A DNA stretch of 43,488 nucleotides from Chroococcus sp. FPU101 (GCF_017312365.1 NZ_BLJI01000036.1:1-43488); one strand, 5' to 3'. Counted from the stretch's first letter, positions 25,160 to 33,764 are shown. Made by a program: numbers and translations. The notes: a model not told the origin generated them from the letters alone.

Positions 25160-26752
25160 ATGACACCTGATATCGATCAGCAAAAATTTGCTTTAACAAC
25201 TCCTCTTTATTATGTCAACGATGTTCCCCATGTTGGAAGTGCCTATACAACCTTAATCGCTGATGTCATCGCCCGATGGAAACGATTAGAAGGCTATTCC
25301 GTTTTATTGATCACAGGAACCGATGAACATGGGCAAAAAATCGAACGTACTGCAAAAGCGAAAGGGCTTGATCCTCAAACCCACTGCGACCAAATTGTGA
25401 CTAGCTTTGAGTCCTTGTGGCATAAACTAGATATACAATACGATCGCTTTAGTCGCACGACTGCCCCCCGTCATCACGCGATAGTCAACGAATTTTTTAA
25501 AAAGGTTTGGGACAAAGGCGACATTTATCCCGCCCAGCAAAAAGGATGGTATTGTGTTGCTTGCGAGGAGTTCAAAGAAGAACGAGAACTACTCAGTGCT
25601 CATTTTTGTCCCATTCACACCAACCTAAAAGCGGAATGGCGAGACGAAGAAAACTACTTTTTTCGACTTTCTAAATATCAAGATAAACTAGAACAATTGT
25701 ACGCCGATCAGCCTAATTTTATCCAACCCGAAAGTCGGCGTAATGAAGTTTTGAACTTTGTCAAACAAGGATTACAAGATTTTTCCATCTCTCGGATTAA
25801 TGTTGAGTGGGGTTTTCCCATTCCCCATGATCCTAAACATACGATCTATGTGTGGTTTGATGCCTTACTAGCCTATGTTACTGCCTTACTCGAACCCGAC
25901 CAAGAACCCACATTAGAAAATGCTTTTGCTTCTTGGTGGCCAATTAATTTACATCTAATTGGCAAAGACATTTTACGGTTTCATGCTGTTTATTGGCCAG
26001 CAATGTTGATGTCGGCTGGATATTCATTACCTAAACAAGTTTTTGGACACGGTTTTCTAACCAAAAATGGGCAGAAAATGGGGAAAAGTTTAGGTAATAC
26101 GCTAGATCCATTCGATTTAGTGCAGCGTTATGGCTCAGACGCAGTTCGTTACTATTTTATAAAAGAAATTGAATTAGGTAAAGATGGTGATTTTAATGAG
26201 GCACGTTTTGTCAATATTATTAATGCTGACTTAGCTAATGATTTAGGTAATCTCTTAAATCGTACTCTAGGCATGGTCAAAAAGTATTGTCAAGGAAAAG
26301 GGCCACAGCTAAAAGGAGTAGATTTACCATTAGATCATCCTTTAAAGATTATTGGGTTAGAATTAGAAAATAAAGTAGTTCAAGGATATAGTGCGTTACG
26401 ATTTAGCTTAGTCTGTGAAGAGATTCTAAGCCTAATTCGAGCCAGTAATAAATTTATTGACGAAAGCGCACCTTGGAGTTTATTTAAACGAGGTCAGCAG
26501 GCGGAAGTTGAACAGGTATTATATGCCGTTTTAGAATCCGTTAGACTTGCTGCTTATTTCTTGTCTCCAATTATTCCGAACTTGAGTACTAAAATATATC
26601 GTCAATTAAGTTTTTCAGTTGACTTTAATAATCTAAATCAAATTCAAGAAGTTGCCGACTTTGCTACTCATAGCCAATGGGGTAAACTTTCTACTAATTT
26701 AGAGTTGAGTCAACCTGAACCCATTTTTACTAAATTAGAACTTTCGGAATGA
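25160..26752 (+). CDS. metG: Methionyl-tRNA synthetase
   Basis: This 530-residue class I aminoacyl-tRNA synthetase charges tRNA-Met with methionine. The HIGH motif is HVGS at residues 24-27, after TTPLYYVNDVP. The KMSKS loop reads KMGKSLGNTLDP, near residue 308. The connective domain has the CVACEEF and CPIH pairs, which could bind one zinc. The anticodon-binding alpha domain follows, with LANDLGNLLNR. The C-terminal tRNA-binding EMAP-like domain of longer enzymes is absent, as in other cyanobacterial MetG. The start ATG is weakly preceded by an A-rich tract. It is followed after 126 bases by the NYN-domain gene. Confidence 0.95.
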   Translation: MTPDIDQQKFALTTPLYYVNDVPHVGSAYTTLIADVIARWKRLEGYSVLLITGTDEHGQKIERTAKAKGLDPQTHCDQIVTSFESLWHKLDIQYDRFSRTTAPRHHAIVNEFFKKVWDKGDIYPAQQKGWYCVACEEFKEERELLSAHFCPIHTNLKAEWRDEENYFFRLSKYQDKLEQLYADQPNFIQPESRRNEVLNFVKQGLQDFSISRINVEWGFPIPHDPKHTIYVWFDALLAYVTALLEPDQEPTLENAFASWWPINLHLIGKDILRFHAVYWPAMLMSAGYSLPKQVFGHGFLTKNGQKMGKSLGNTLDPFDLVQRYGSDAVRYYFIKEIELGKDGDFNEARFVNIINADLANDLGNLLNRTLGMVKKYCQGKGPQLKGVDLPLDHPLKIIGLELENKVVQGYSALRFSLVCEEILSLIRASNKFIDESAPWSLFKRGQQAEVEQVLYAVLESVRLAAYFLSPIIPNLSTKIYRQLSFSVDFNNLNQIQEVADFATHSQWGKLSTNLELSQPEPIFTKLELSE

Positions 26753-26878
26753 TCATTCATGAGCTATCTAAATAGAAATGGTTTTAGAACTTAATCAGTT
26801 ACTTTAATCATTTTTATCAAGGCCAGAAAATCATTTAATCAAAGTTAATTTTTTATAAGAATAAATGAGGAATTTAAA

Positions 26879-27487
26879 ATGTTTGAAGATTTTGAGAGTG
26901 ATACTATATTTACACCAGAACAGGTGTTAGAAAATCGCGGTAGAGTTGCTATTTTTATTGATGGCTCTAATTTATTCTATGCGGCTTTACAATTAGGCAT
27001 TGAAATCGATTATACTAAACTCCTTTTTCGTCTGACCAGTGGCTCACGTCTTTTAAGAGCCTTTTTCTATACTGGAGTGGATCGAACCAACGAAAAACAA
27101 CAGGGTTTTTTACTCTGGATGCGACGCAATGGTTATCGAGTGATTGCTAAAGATTTAGTACAATTGCCTGATGGCTCTAAGAAAGCCAATTTAGATGTGG
27201 AAATTGCTGTAGATTTAATGGCATTAGTCGGTTCTTATGATACAGCCGTCATTGTTAGCGGTGATGGTGACTTAGCCTATGCTGCCGATGCTGTGAGTTA
27301 TCGAGGTGCTAGAGTGGAAGTAGTCAGTTTGCGCTCAATGACCAGTGATAGTTTAATTAATGTATCGGATCGCTATATTGATTTAGATCAAATTAAAGAA
27401 GATATTCAAAAAAGCCCCAAATCTCATCTAAATTATAGTCCTTTTCCAGCTTTAGGAACTGTTTTAGAGGATAATCGTCCTCGTTGA
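26879..27487 (+). CDS. NYN-domain protein, LabA-like
   Basis: This 202-residue protein is made of a single NYN (PIN-like) nuclease-type domain. The acidic site residues lie in VAIFIDGSNLFYAA (about residues 22-35), ANLDVEIAVDLMAL and VIVSGDGDLAYAA. In Synechococcus elongatus the LabA protein of this family lowers output of the KaiC-dependent circadian pathway. Other NYN proteins cleave RNA, such as the Rae1 or MARF1 types. Which role applies here cannot be decided. The C-terminal 25 residues are non-conserved. A GAGG ribosome-binding-like site lies 10 bases before the start ATG. Confidence 0.85.
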   Translation: MFEDFESDTIFTPEQVLENRGRVAIFIDGSNLFYAALQLGIEIDYTKLLFRLTSGSRLLRAFFYTGVDRTNEKQQGFLLWMRRNGYRVIAKDLVQLPDGSKKANLDVEIAVDLMALVGSYDTAVIVSGDGDLAYAADAVSYRGARVEVVSLRSMTSDSLINVSDRYIDLDQIKEDIQKSPKSHLNYSPFPALGTVLEDNRPR

Positions 27488-27555
27488 ATTGAGATTCGCT
27501 TTATGACAAAAGTGATATTATTCAAAACATCCACTAACTTTTTGACATTTTTAGA

Positions 27556-28734
27556 ATGAACGGGTTTAAAAATTTACTCCCCTTTCGACAGGCTAATCAA
27601 TGGCTAGGAAAGGGGTTTATTCTATACTTAATGATTCATCTTTCGGCTTGTCAACCTCCTGATCCTGTTACTCAAAAAGATACAGAACCGCCGACAAAAG
27701 AAGAATTAGATAGTCGTTTAACCTTAAATAATGCAACTTTAGAACAGGCTAACGCTCAAGGTCAAACGCTGTGGAAAATACAAGTTAACAAAGCTAATTA
27801 TAGTAAAGATAAAAAAACGGCTCAATTAGAAAAAGTTAAAGGAAATCTTTATCAAGATGGAAAAGTGGTTCTGTATATTAGTTCTGATAAGGGTTTAATA
27901 CAAGAAGATGGGAAAAAGATTTTTTTAAGAGAAAATATTACTGCAACCGATCCCAGAAATGGTGTAGTAATTCGTAGTGATGAGGTAGAATGGCATCCCC
28001 AAGAAAATGTTTTTATGATTCGTAAAAATTTAAGGGGAACTCATGCCAAACTACAAGCATCAGCAAAAGAAGGAAGATACTATACTAAACAACAACGTTT
28101 AGAATTGATTGGAGATATTTTAGCGACGGTGAAAGAACCCGCATTACAGTTAAAAACAAGTTTTTTATCTTGGGATATTAAAAATCAATTTATTAGTGGA
28201 GATCAACCGCTTACTATTGTTCGTTTTAAAGACAAAACGATTACGGATCAAATATCAGCTAAATCAGTTCTAGCTAATCTTAAAGATGGTGTGGCGACTT
28301 TACAAAATGATGTACAGTACAAATCTTTTGACCCACCTGTACAGATAGCAACAAATCAAATTAGTTGGAATTATAAAGCTCGTTTACTTGCCGCTAATAG
28401 TCCAGTTAAAATTCTTCACTACAAAGATAATATTACTGTAACTGGAAATCGCGCTAATGTTGATTTGAATCAAAAAATGACGATTTTATCGGAGGGTGTT
28501 CAAAGTATTAATCAATCACAACCCTCTAAACTTTATAGTAATCAACTTGCTTGGAATATGGATACTCAAATGGTTGAAGCGAGTGGCAATGTAATTTATG
28601 AACAAGAACAACCAAAAATGAATTTTACGGGTGAAAAAGCAGTTGGAATTATTAAAAATAATAGTTTAGTCTTGAATGGTAATACTAACGATCGCGTTGT
28701 AACCGAGATTTATCCCGAAGAGAAAAAACAGTAA
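27556..28734 (+). CDS. lptC: LPS-export periplasmic lipoprotein LptC
   Basis: This 392-residue protein has an N-terminal lipoprotein signal ending LSAC (Cys36), followed by a PPDP stretch. Repeated beta-strand pairs of the LptA/LptC/OstA jellyroll type follow, for example NKANYSKDKKTAQLEKVKGNLYQDGK and ASGNVIYEQEQPKM. LptC collects lipopolysaccharide from LptB2FG and passes it to LptA. Cyanobacterial LptC is about twice the enterobacterial length and appears to carry several OstA-like units, as seen here. No lptA or lptB gene is adjacent. The stop codon lies inside the left arm of a palindromic repeat element. Confidence 0.85.
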   Translation: MNGFKNLLPFRQANQWLGKGFILYLMIHLSACQPPDPVTQKDTEPPTKEELDSRLTLNNATLEQANAQGQTLWKIQVNKANYSKDKKTAQLEKVKGNLYQDGKVVLYISSDKGLIQEDGKKIFLRENITATDPRNGVVIRSDEVEWHPQENVFMIRKNLRGTHAKLQASAKEGRYYTKQQRLELIGDILATVKEPALQLKTSFLSWDIKNQFISGDQPLTIVRFKDKTITDQISAKSVLANLKDGVATLQNDVQYKSFDPPVQIATNQISWNYKARLLAANSPVKILHYKDNITVTGNRANVDLNQKMTILSEGVQSINQSQPSKLYSNQLAWNMDTQMVEASGNVIYEQEQPKMNFTGEKAVGIIKNNSLVLNGNTNDRVVTEIYPEEKKQ

Positions 28735-28803
28735 AGACGTACGGGGCTTATTAACTGGGCGCACAGGTCGCCTAGACAGCCCCTTGCCATGGCACGTCTC
28801 TAC
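28731..28803. repeat. Compact palindromic element at the lptC 3' end
   Basis: The outer arms GTAAAGACGT (28731-28740) and ACGTCTCTAC (28794-28803) match at nine of ten positions. An inner pair, GGGGCT (28743-28748) and AGCCCC (28778-28783), and a third, GGCG (28758-28761) and CGCC (28769-28772), can also form. A TGCCATGGCA palindrome lies near the right end. The element is GC-rich in AT-rich surroundings and shares its GTAGAGACG ends with the repeats at 7041 and 42923. It looks like a MITE-like or REP-like element and may end lptC transcripts. Confidence 0.6.
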
Positions 28804-28824
28804 ACAATTTATTTTAAATTAATG

Positions 28825-29007
28825 TTAGTGAAGGTTTTTCTTGACTTCATCTTTAACATCTTCTTTAGCGTGACGAGCTTCTCCCTCAACTTGTTTAGCC
28901 TTTCCTTCTACTTGATCTTTAGGATCACCAGTCACATTACCTAAAGCTTCTTGTGCTTTACCTTCGATATTTTTAGCTGTTGCTTTAGCTTTTTCTTCTA
29001 AACTCAT
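28825..29007 (-). CDS. CsbD-family stress protein
   Basis: This 60-residue, highly charged helical protein belongs to the CsbD family (KNIEGKAQEALGNVTGDPKDQVEGKAKQVEGEA). In Bacillus subtilis CsbD is part of the sigma-B general stress regulon; E. coli YjbJ is a relative. Molecular function is unknown. The heptad-like repeat of Ala, Lys and Glu suggests an intrinsically disordered protein that turns helical. The start ATG has the ribosome binding site GGAGTAAA just upstream. A 9-bp inverted repeat at 29046-29072 lies 39 bases before the start and may regulate it. Confidence 0.9.
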   Translation of the reverse strand: MSLEEKAKATAKNIEGKAQEALGNVTGDPKDQVEGKAKQVEGEARHAKEDVKDEVKKNLH

Positions 29008-29045
29008 GATTTTACTCCGATTGCATTAATAAATAGTTAGTTAAT

Positions 29046-29072
29046 TAGGTTAAATATATAAGCTTTAACCTA
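29046..29072. promoter_or_regulatory. Inverted repeat upstream of csbD
   Basis: TAGGTTAAA (29046-29054) and TTTAACCTA (29064-29072) form a perfect 9-bp inverted repeat with a 9-base spacer, placed 39-65 bases upstream of the CsbD start. That is where an operator or promoter-proximal hairpin would act. I know no matching regulator. Confidence 0.4.
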
Positions 29073-29251
29073 TACTTTTAATCATAAAAAAAACTCACTC
29101 AATAGACATCCTTCAGAAGTTGGATTCAGTCTAACCAATTATTTCCTTAAATTTATTCCTAAACATAAAACTTCCTCTCTCTTAGGGGTCATGGTAGCTA
29201 GACTAAAGATGGATAGAATAATGACTATACGTTATCCATTAAATTGTTTTT

Positions 29252-29476
29252 ATGTTTTTACAAGATAAAGAATCTGGAACTTTAGTAGAAATCCTTAATG
29301 TAGAAGCTTTATTTAGCCCTTTAGAAAATACGGTTTCTGGACAAATCCAAGCAGGACAAGAAGAACAAGATCCCGAATCATTCGAGAAGAAAGATTTGAT
29401 TTTTCCTTCAGGCGAAAGCTTACCTCAATGCTGGTTAGATGCGAATTATAACAAAACAACAAGTACGAGTGCATAA
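29252..29476 (+). CDS. Conserved cyanobacterial hypothetical protein
   Basis: This 74-residue acidic protein begins MFLQDKESGTLVEILNVEAL and contains FPSGESLPQCWLDANY near its end. Its look recalls short proteins found in many cyanobacteria, but I know of no function. There is no signal peptide or membrane segment. A short proline-rich frame starts eight bases after its stop and may be cotranscribed. The ribosome binding site is not obvious. Confidence 0.65.
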   Translation: MFLQDKESGTLVEILNVEALFSPLENTVSGQIQAGQEEQDPESFEKKDLIFPSGESLPQCWLDANYNKTTSTSA

Positions 29477-29484
29477 ATATAATT

Positions 29485-29691
29485 ATGATTGCTATTGAAA
29501 GTCCTCCAGAAATTCCGAAACCCCCGATTCCTGATCCAAGTCCATTACCGACTCCGCCAATACCTGAGCCAAATCCCGATCCGATGCCATCTCCTATACC
29601 GCCTCCTGATCCCGATCCGAATCCGATTCCACCACCGAGTACAACACCTGAAACAGATCCAGGTAGACCTTCACGGCTAATTATTCGGTGA
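29485..29691 (+). CDS. Short proline-rich open reading frame
   Basis: This 68-residue frame starts eight bases after the preceding gene. It is dominated by proline, with Asp, Asn, Ser and Ile (PDPSPLPTPPIPEPNPDP and PPPDPDPNPIPPP), and ends RPSRLIIR. Coding DNA of this kind keeps alternative frames open by composition, so length alone is not proof. Proline codons vary (CCG, CCA, CCT, CCC), which argues for selection on the protein. It would be disordered or a polyproline-type extension. Its end overlaps the convergent propeller gene by 11 bases. No family is recognised. Confidence 0.45.
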   Translation: MIAIESPPEIPKPPIPDPSPLPTPPIPEPNPDPMPSPIPPPDPDPNPIPPPSTTPETDPGRPSRLIIR

Positions 29692-30169
29692 GTCTAGATT
29701 CGGCAATATCATAAACGGCAAGATCCCATTGACCATTTTTGGCCACTTCAAAAACCACGCGAGATCCATCGGCACTAATCGAAGGATTTCGCACATCTGC
29801 TTGTAAATTTGAGGTTAAATTGCGTTTTTGCTGGGTTTCTCTATTGTAAATGTAAATATTAGTGCGCCCTTGACGACTTCCTGCAAAAACGATGTATTTA
29901 CCATCTTCAGTAATCGAAGGATGAGAGGCAATTTCATCTAATGAATTAAGCCCAGGGTTATTGACAAATCGTCGAATTTGTGTATCAAACAAATAGACAT
30001 CTTGGGAACCATTACGATCAGAAGTAAAAACAATAAAACGCGACGAAATTTGAGGACTCGCTTCTAAATAGGAGCTATTTAAACCCGTCAAGTTAAGAAG
30101 ACGCGGATAGCCCGTACAGCTACCTAATAAACTACTAACAATTAGAGATGCAAAAATAAAGCGTTTCAC
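29681..30169 (-). CDS. TolB-like beta-propeller lipoprotein
   Basis: This 162-residue lipoprotein has a signal ending LLGSC (Cys18). Three PD40/WD40-like blades of the TolB type follow (FTSDRNGSQDVYLFD, FAGSRQGRTNIYIYN and FEVAKNGQWDLAVYD), each with a SxDG-like turn. Three blades are too few for a closed propeller, so it may pair with the homologous protein encoded three bases upstream. The start is GTG at 30169. It is the last gene of the psbX-ycf66 side run on this strand. The exact role is unknown. Confidence 0.75.
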   Translation of the reverse strand: MKRFIFASLIVSSLLGSCTGYPRLLNLTGLNSSYLEASPQISSRFIVFTSDRNGSQDVYLFDTQIRRFVNNPGLNSLDEIASHPSITEDGKYIVFAGSRQGRTNIYIYNRETQQKRNLTSNLQADVRNPSISADGSRVVFEVAKNGQWDLAVYDIAESRLTE

Positions 30170-30172
30170 AGT

Positions 30173-30712
30173 TTATGGATTAGGGATCGGCGTTCCATCT
30201 GGAATATCTAATTCAATATTCGGGCCACGATCAAGAACCTCTATATCCCATTGTCCTTTACGGGCGGACTGAAAGACAACATAACGCCCATCGGGACTAA
30301 TTTGTGGTTGCTGTATCCAACGACGATAGCCAGAGAAAAGTAGGTCAGAACGCTTGGTAATACGGTCATAGAGGGCTATAGCGGGGCGACCATCCAAGGT
30401 GACAAGATAGACGAGATAACGTCCTGTGAGGCTCAGACTGGGACTTTCGGCGATCGCATCACCCGTATAAAAACCCAAAAGTCCCTCAAAGCGTCGTCCT
30501 TGGAGATCATAGAGCATAATTTCACTCATGCCTCGACGATTAGACACCATTGCTAACCAGCGACCATTGCCACTAATTGCGGGTTGTTCCTCATTGTAAC
30601 GGCTGTTGATTTCAGCAGGCCCAGAAGATGTCGTGGTGGAGTTACAAGCACTAAGAAGGACTAATAAACTATAGCTAAAGCCCCAACCGAACCTGCGTAT
30701 AGGGTGAGCCAT
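30173..30712 (-). CDS. TolB-like beta-propeller lipoprotein, paralogue
   Basis: The protein has 179 residues from the ATG at 30712. A TTG at 30721, nearer the ycf66 stop, would add three residues. The signal ends LLSAC (Cys23). Three propeller-type blades follow (MVSNRRGMSEIMLYD, LVTLDGRPAIALYD and FQSARKGQWDIEVLD), like those of the protein encoded just downstream, from which it is separated by three bases. The pair looks like an old tandem duplication. It starts nine bases after the ycf66 stop, so translation is probably coupled. The C-terminus carries a short proline-rich tail. Confidence 0.75.
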   Translation of the reverse strand: MAHPIRRFGWGFSYSLLVLLSACNSTTTSSGPAEINSRYNEEQPAISGNGRWLAMVSNRRGMSEIMLYDLQGRRFEGLLGFYTGDAIAESPSLSLTGRYLVYLVTLDGRPAIALYDRITKRSDLLFSGYRRWIQQPQISPDGRYVVFQSARKGQWDIEVLDRGPNIELDIPDGTPIPNP

Positions 30713-30721
30713 TTTAGTCAA

Positions 30722-31579
30722 TTAATAATCATAGCGGACTGAATTATCATCATTCGATTCATCTCGTTCGGGTGATGATTTCGGTTTAGTAGCTTGTTCC
30801 CCATTCTCCTCTTTGTCTTCATCAACGGGTTGATAGTCTACATAGTCCACATAGGGTGCGGGGGCTTCATCTTGATAAAGCGATCGGTTTTCTGAAGAAC
30901 GGTTTGGGCGTTTGCGACTGCTTTGACGGGTGGGTTGTTGATCTCCTACGTCAGATGAGGGGCGACGACGGCGCGTTTCTCGGGTTGGCGGTTCTTCCCA
31001 ATCTGTTGGCGACGAATCATTCCATTCATTATAAGAAGAATTTTGCGTTTGAGAACTGGGACGGGTGCGACGTTGCTTTTGGGTATCTTTGCTTGGACGT
31101 TCAGATGTCGGACGGGTTCGAGTAGAACGGGGTTCATCCGAGTCGTATTTAGAACTGCGAGTATTTCGCGGCTCATCATACCCTCTTAGACGGGGGTTGT
31201 TGTCGTAGGGTTCGTCTGTTTCATAGGGTTCGAGTTGGTCGAGTTCTGCACGATAAACGCGACTCACTGGACGTTCATCATCGACTACAGGGCTATTGCG
31301 TCGTGCTTGTTCAGTGGCTACACCCCGTAGTTTAATAGTTTCAAAAGCAAAAAAGACGGCGGCACCTGTGAGAAGGAATTGACCAAATTGTAAGATCGGA
31401 TCGAGTCGCCACCCTTGAAAAAGTAAGATAAAGCCACATAATAGACCAACGGCAGCAAAAAAGATATCATGATCTCTCGATAGTTCTGGGCGTATTGTTC
31501 GCATGAAATACAAGCCCGCGCCAGCAACCGCTAAAAATATTCCTAAAATACTGGCTGAGTTCAGCCCAAAATTGACCAT
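30722..31579 (-). CDS. ycf66: Ycf66 family protein
   Basis: This 285-residue protein has an N-terminal Ycf66 domain of about 100 residues. Three to four hydrophobic segments run from ASILGIFLAVAGAGLYFM, through DIFFAAVGLLCGFILLFQGW, to FGQFLLTGAAVFFAFETIKLR. A long hydrophilic tail, rich in Arg, Ser, Asp and Pro, follows (about residues 100-285). Ycf66 is found in cyanobacteria and in plastids of bryophytes and ferns; its function is not known, though a thylakoid location is presumed. It lies downstream of psbX, a neighbour seen in other cyanobacteria, with the psbX terminator between. Two propeller lipoproteins follow closely. Confidence 0.9.
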   Translation of the reverse strand: MVNFGLNSASILGIFLAVAGAGLYFMRTIRPELSRDHDIFFAAVGLLCGFILLFQGWRLDPILQFGQFLLTGAAVFFAFETIKLRGVATEQARRNSPVVDDERPVSRVYRAELDQLEPYETDEPYDNNPRLRGYDEPRNTRSSKYDSDEPRSTRTRPTSERPSKDTQKQRRTRPSSQTQNSSYNEWNDSSPTDWEEPPTRETRRRRPSSDVGDQQPTRQSSRKRPNRSSENRSLYQDEAPAPYVDYVDYQPVDEDKEENGEQATKPKSSPERDESNDDNSVRYDY

Positions 31580-31704
31580 TATTGATTCTCCGTTTTTGAT
31601 TCACCGAGCCTATCTATAATTTATATTTAATCTAACTTTTTTTTAATGTTCCCGATTTTAAGAATGAAATGCTCTCTTACTTTTATTTTATTTAACATTC
31701 CCAC

Positions 31705-31735
31705 AAAAAAACCACCCCATTAAACAACAGGGTGG
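31705..31735 (-). terminator. Rho-independent terminator of psbX
   Basis: On the minus strand CCACCC (31735-31730) and GGGTGG (31717-31712) form a 6-bp GC-rich stem with a 12-base loop, followed by seven T residues. It starts ten bases after the psbX stop. An overlapping longer inverted repeat, CATTCCCAC (31696-31704) with GTGGGAATG (31732-31740), could form a competing hairpin. Confidence 0.85.
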
Positions 31736-31744
31736 GAATGATAT

Positions 31745-31864
31745 CTATGTGCGATTAACTTTATCTTTTTGACTGATAAAAATTAGTCCGACGGTTGCGG
31801 GAATCACAACGATTAAGGTTCCAGCCAAGAGACTCCATAAGAAATTAGCTAAAGAGGGTGTCAT
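31745..31864 (-). CDS. psbX: Photosystem II subunit PsbX
   Basis: This 39-residue thylakoid protein has one membrane helix. It begins MTPSLANFLWSLLAGTLIVV and continues IPATVGLIFISQKDKV, matching PsbX of Synechocystis almost throughout. PsbX sits at the edge of photosystem II near cytochrome b559 and affects quinone exchange at the QB site. The start ATG has AAAGGA about 11 bases upstream. A strong terminator follows, so it is probably transcribed alone although ycf66 is next in the same direction. A TATACA-like -10 element lies near 31907 on the minus strand. The gene is too short for most automatic callers. Confidence 0.95.
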   Translation of the reverse strand: MTPSLANFLWSLLAGTLIVVIPATVGLIFISQKDKVNRT

Positions 31865-31960
31865 ATCGTTTTAATCCTTTGGTACGTTTAAAGATGCTCA
31901 GTTACTCATTGTATATAGTTTTTGAGCAGTTTTAACACCGATTGACTCACTCAAATCTCT

Positions 31961-33645
31961 CTAGAATAAATCTCGATCGGTAACTGCTCCTAGACTGCTC
32001 GATGAAACTAATTTAGCATATTTCCCTAAAATCCCTTTGGTATAACGAGGGGTGCGGGGTTGCCAGTTAACTCGACGAAGGTTTAATTCTTCTTCTGAAA
32101 TATTTAGCTGTAAAAGCCGTTGTGTGGCATCAATGGTAATGCTATCACCTTCTTCGACTAATGCGATTGTACCACCTACTGCCGCTTCGGGGGCAACGTG
32201 TCCGACGACCAGTCCATATGTACCACCCGAAAAACGACCATCAGTAATTAATCCTACCGAGTCCCCTAAACCTGCACCAATAATTGCAGAAGTGGGGGCT
32301 AACATTTCTCGCATTCCTGGCCCACCTCTGGGGCCTTCATAACGGACAATAATTACATCCCCTGGGTTAATTTTTTTGGCGAGGATAGCCGCTAGACATT
32401 CTTCTTCGGATTCAAAAACTCTGGCAGTCCCAGTAATAGAAGGTTTTTTCACCCCACTAATTTTAGCTACTGCACCTTCTATTGCTAGATTACCTTTGAG
32501 GATCGCTAAATGTCCTTCAGGATAAACTGGATGATCCCAAGTTCGGATCACATCTTGGTTCGCGGGGGGTGTATCGGGAACATCTTTAAGAACTTCTGCT
32601 ACGGTTTGACCACTAATGGTTAACGCATCACCGTGTAAGAGTCCGTGAACCAACAGCATTTCATCACTTGAGGAATACCACCCGCTTGATGTAAATTTGT
32701 TGTTACATAACGTCCAGAGGGTTTGAGGTCACACAGGACGGGAACTCGATGACGAATTTCTTCAAAATCATCGATCGTCAGTTTAACACCCATTGTATGT
32801 GCGATCGCCAGTAAATGTAACACGGCATTGGTCGAACCACCGATCGCCATAATCACCGCAATTCCATTTTCAAAGGCGAGTCGGGTTAGAATTTGACTGG
32901 GTAAAATTTGTTTACGAATAGCTTCAACTAAAACAAAAGCCGATTTTTCTGTACTATCTGCTTTTTCGTCATCTTCTGCGGACATCGTTGAAGAATAGGG
33001 TAAACTCATGCCCATTGCTTCAAATGCGGACGACATGGTATTGGCTGTAAACATTCCACCACAAGATCCCGCCCCCGGACAAGCATTGCGTTCGATTGCT
33101 GTGAGATAATCATCACTAATTTTTCCCGCGCTGTACTGTCCTACTGCTTCAAACGCACTGACAACGGTTAAATCTTTCCCGTCATAATGTCCTGGCTTAA
33201 TCGTACCACCATAAACAAAGATTGCAGGGATATTCATCCGCGCCATTGCAATCATCGCACCAGGCATATTTTTATCACAACCACCAATCGCCAAAACACC
33301 ATCCATTGACTGACCATTACATGCGGTTTCGATCGAATCGGCAATCACTTCACGGGACACTAAAGAATATTTCATCCCCTCAGTTCCCATCGAAATCCCA
33401 TCACTAATGGTAATGGTTCCGAACATCTGGGGCATTCCACCCGCTTTTTTAACTCCTGTTGTGGCACGTAAGGCAAGGTCATTGATCCCCATATTACAGG
33501 GGGTAATGGTACTATATCCATTAGCCACACCGACGATCGGTTTAGTAAAATCTTCATCTGTAAAGCCTACTGCCCTTAGCATCGCACGATTTGGGCTGCG
33601 TTGTCTTCCTTGAGTTACAACACGACTTCTATAGTTATCGGACAT
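31961..33645 (-). pseudogene. ilvD: Dihydroxy-acid dehydratase gene with one-base frameshift
   Basis: IlvD converts dihydroxyacids to 2-oxoacids in isoleucine and valine synthesis. Residues 1-330 or so are read from 33645 and include GGCDKNMPG and [12 protein letters not shown], whose cysteines bind the iron-sulfur cluster. The frame changes at 32659-32661, where the minus strand reads ATGAAATGC instead of an expected ATGAAAATGC. The rest ([35 protein letters not shown]) is intact in the next frame. Adding one base gives exactly 562 codons including stop, the usual 561 residues. Nothing else in the protein is damaged. Because the enzyme is normally essential, a sequencing or assembly error in an A run is the likeliest cause; a recent mutation is possible. 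Confidence 0.88.
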
Positions 33646-33764
33646 ATCTCGTTAAGTTCCTATCTGAAGCTCAAACTTATTCTATTATGGCTTTGATTTG
33701 TGTTGAAGCAACTTGTTATTAATTCACAAACCTAAAAATCGGTAGACTTAACATGATTGAAATT

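Noticed and set aside
29489-29680. Alternative frame overlapping the proline-rich gene
   Set aside because: Arginine and leucine-rich product of the same CCGATCC-rich DNA; a compositional shadow.
32620-32665. Programmed -1 frameshifting in ilvD
   Set aside because: The minus-strand site GATGAAATGC is not an X XXY YYZ heptamer and ilvD is not known to be recoded; an A-run error or mutation is simpler.
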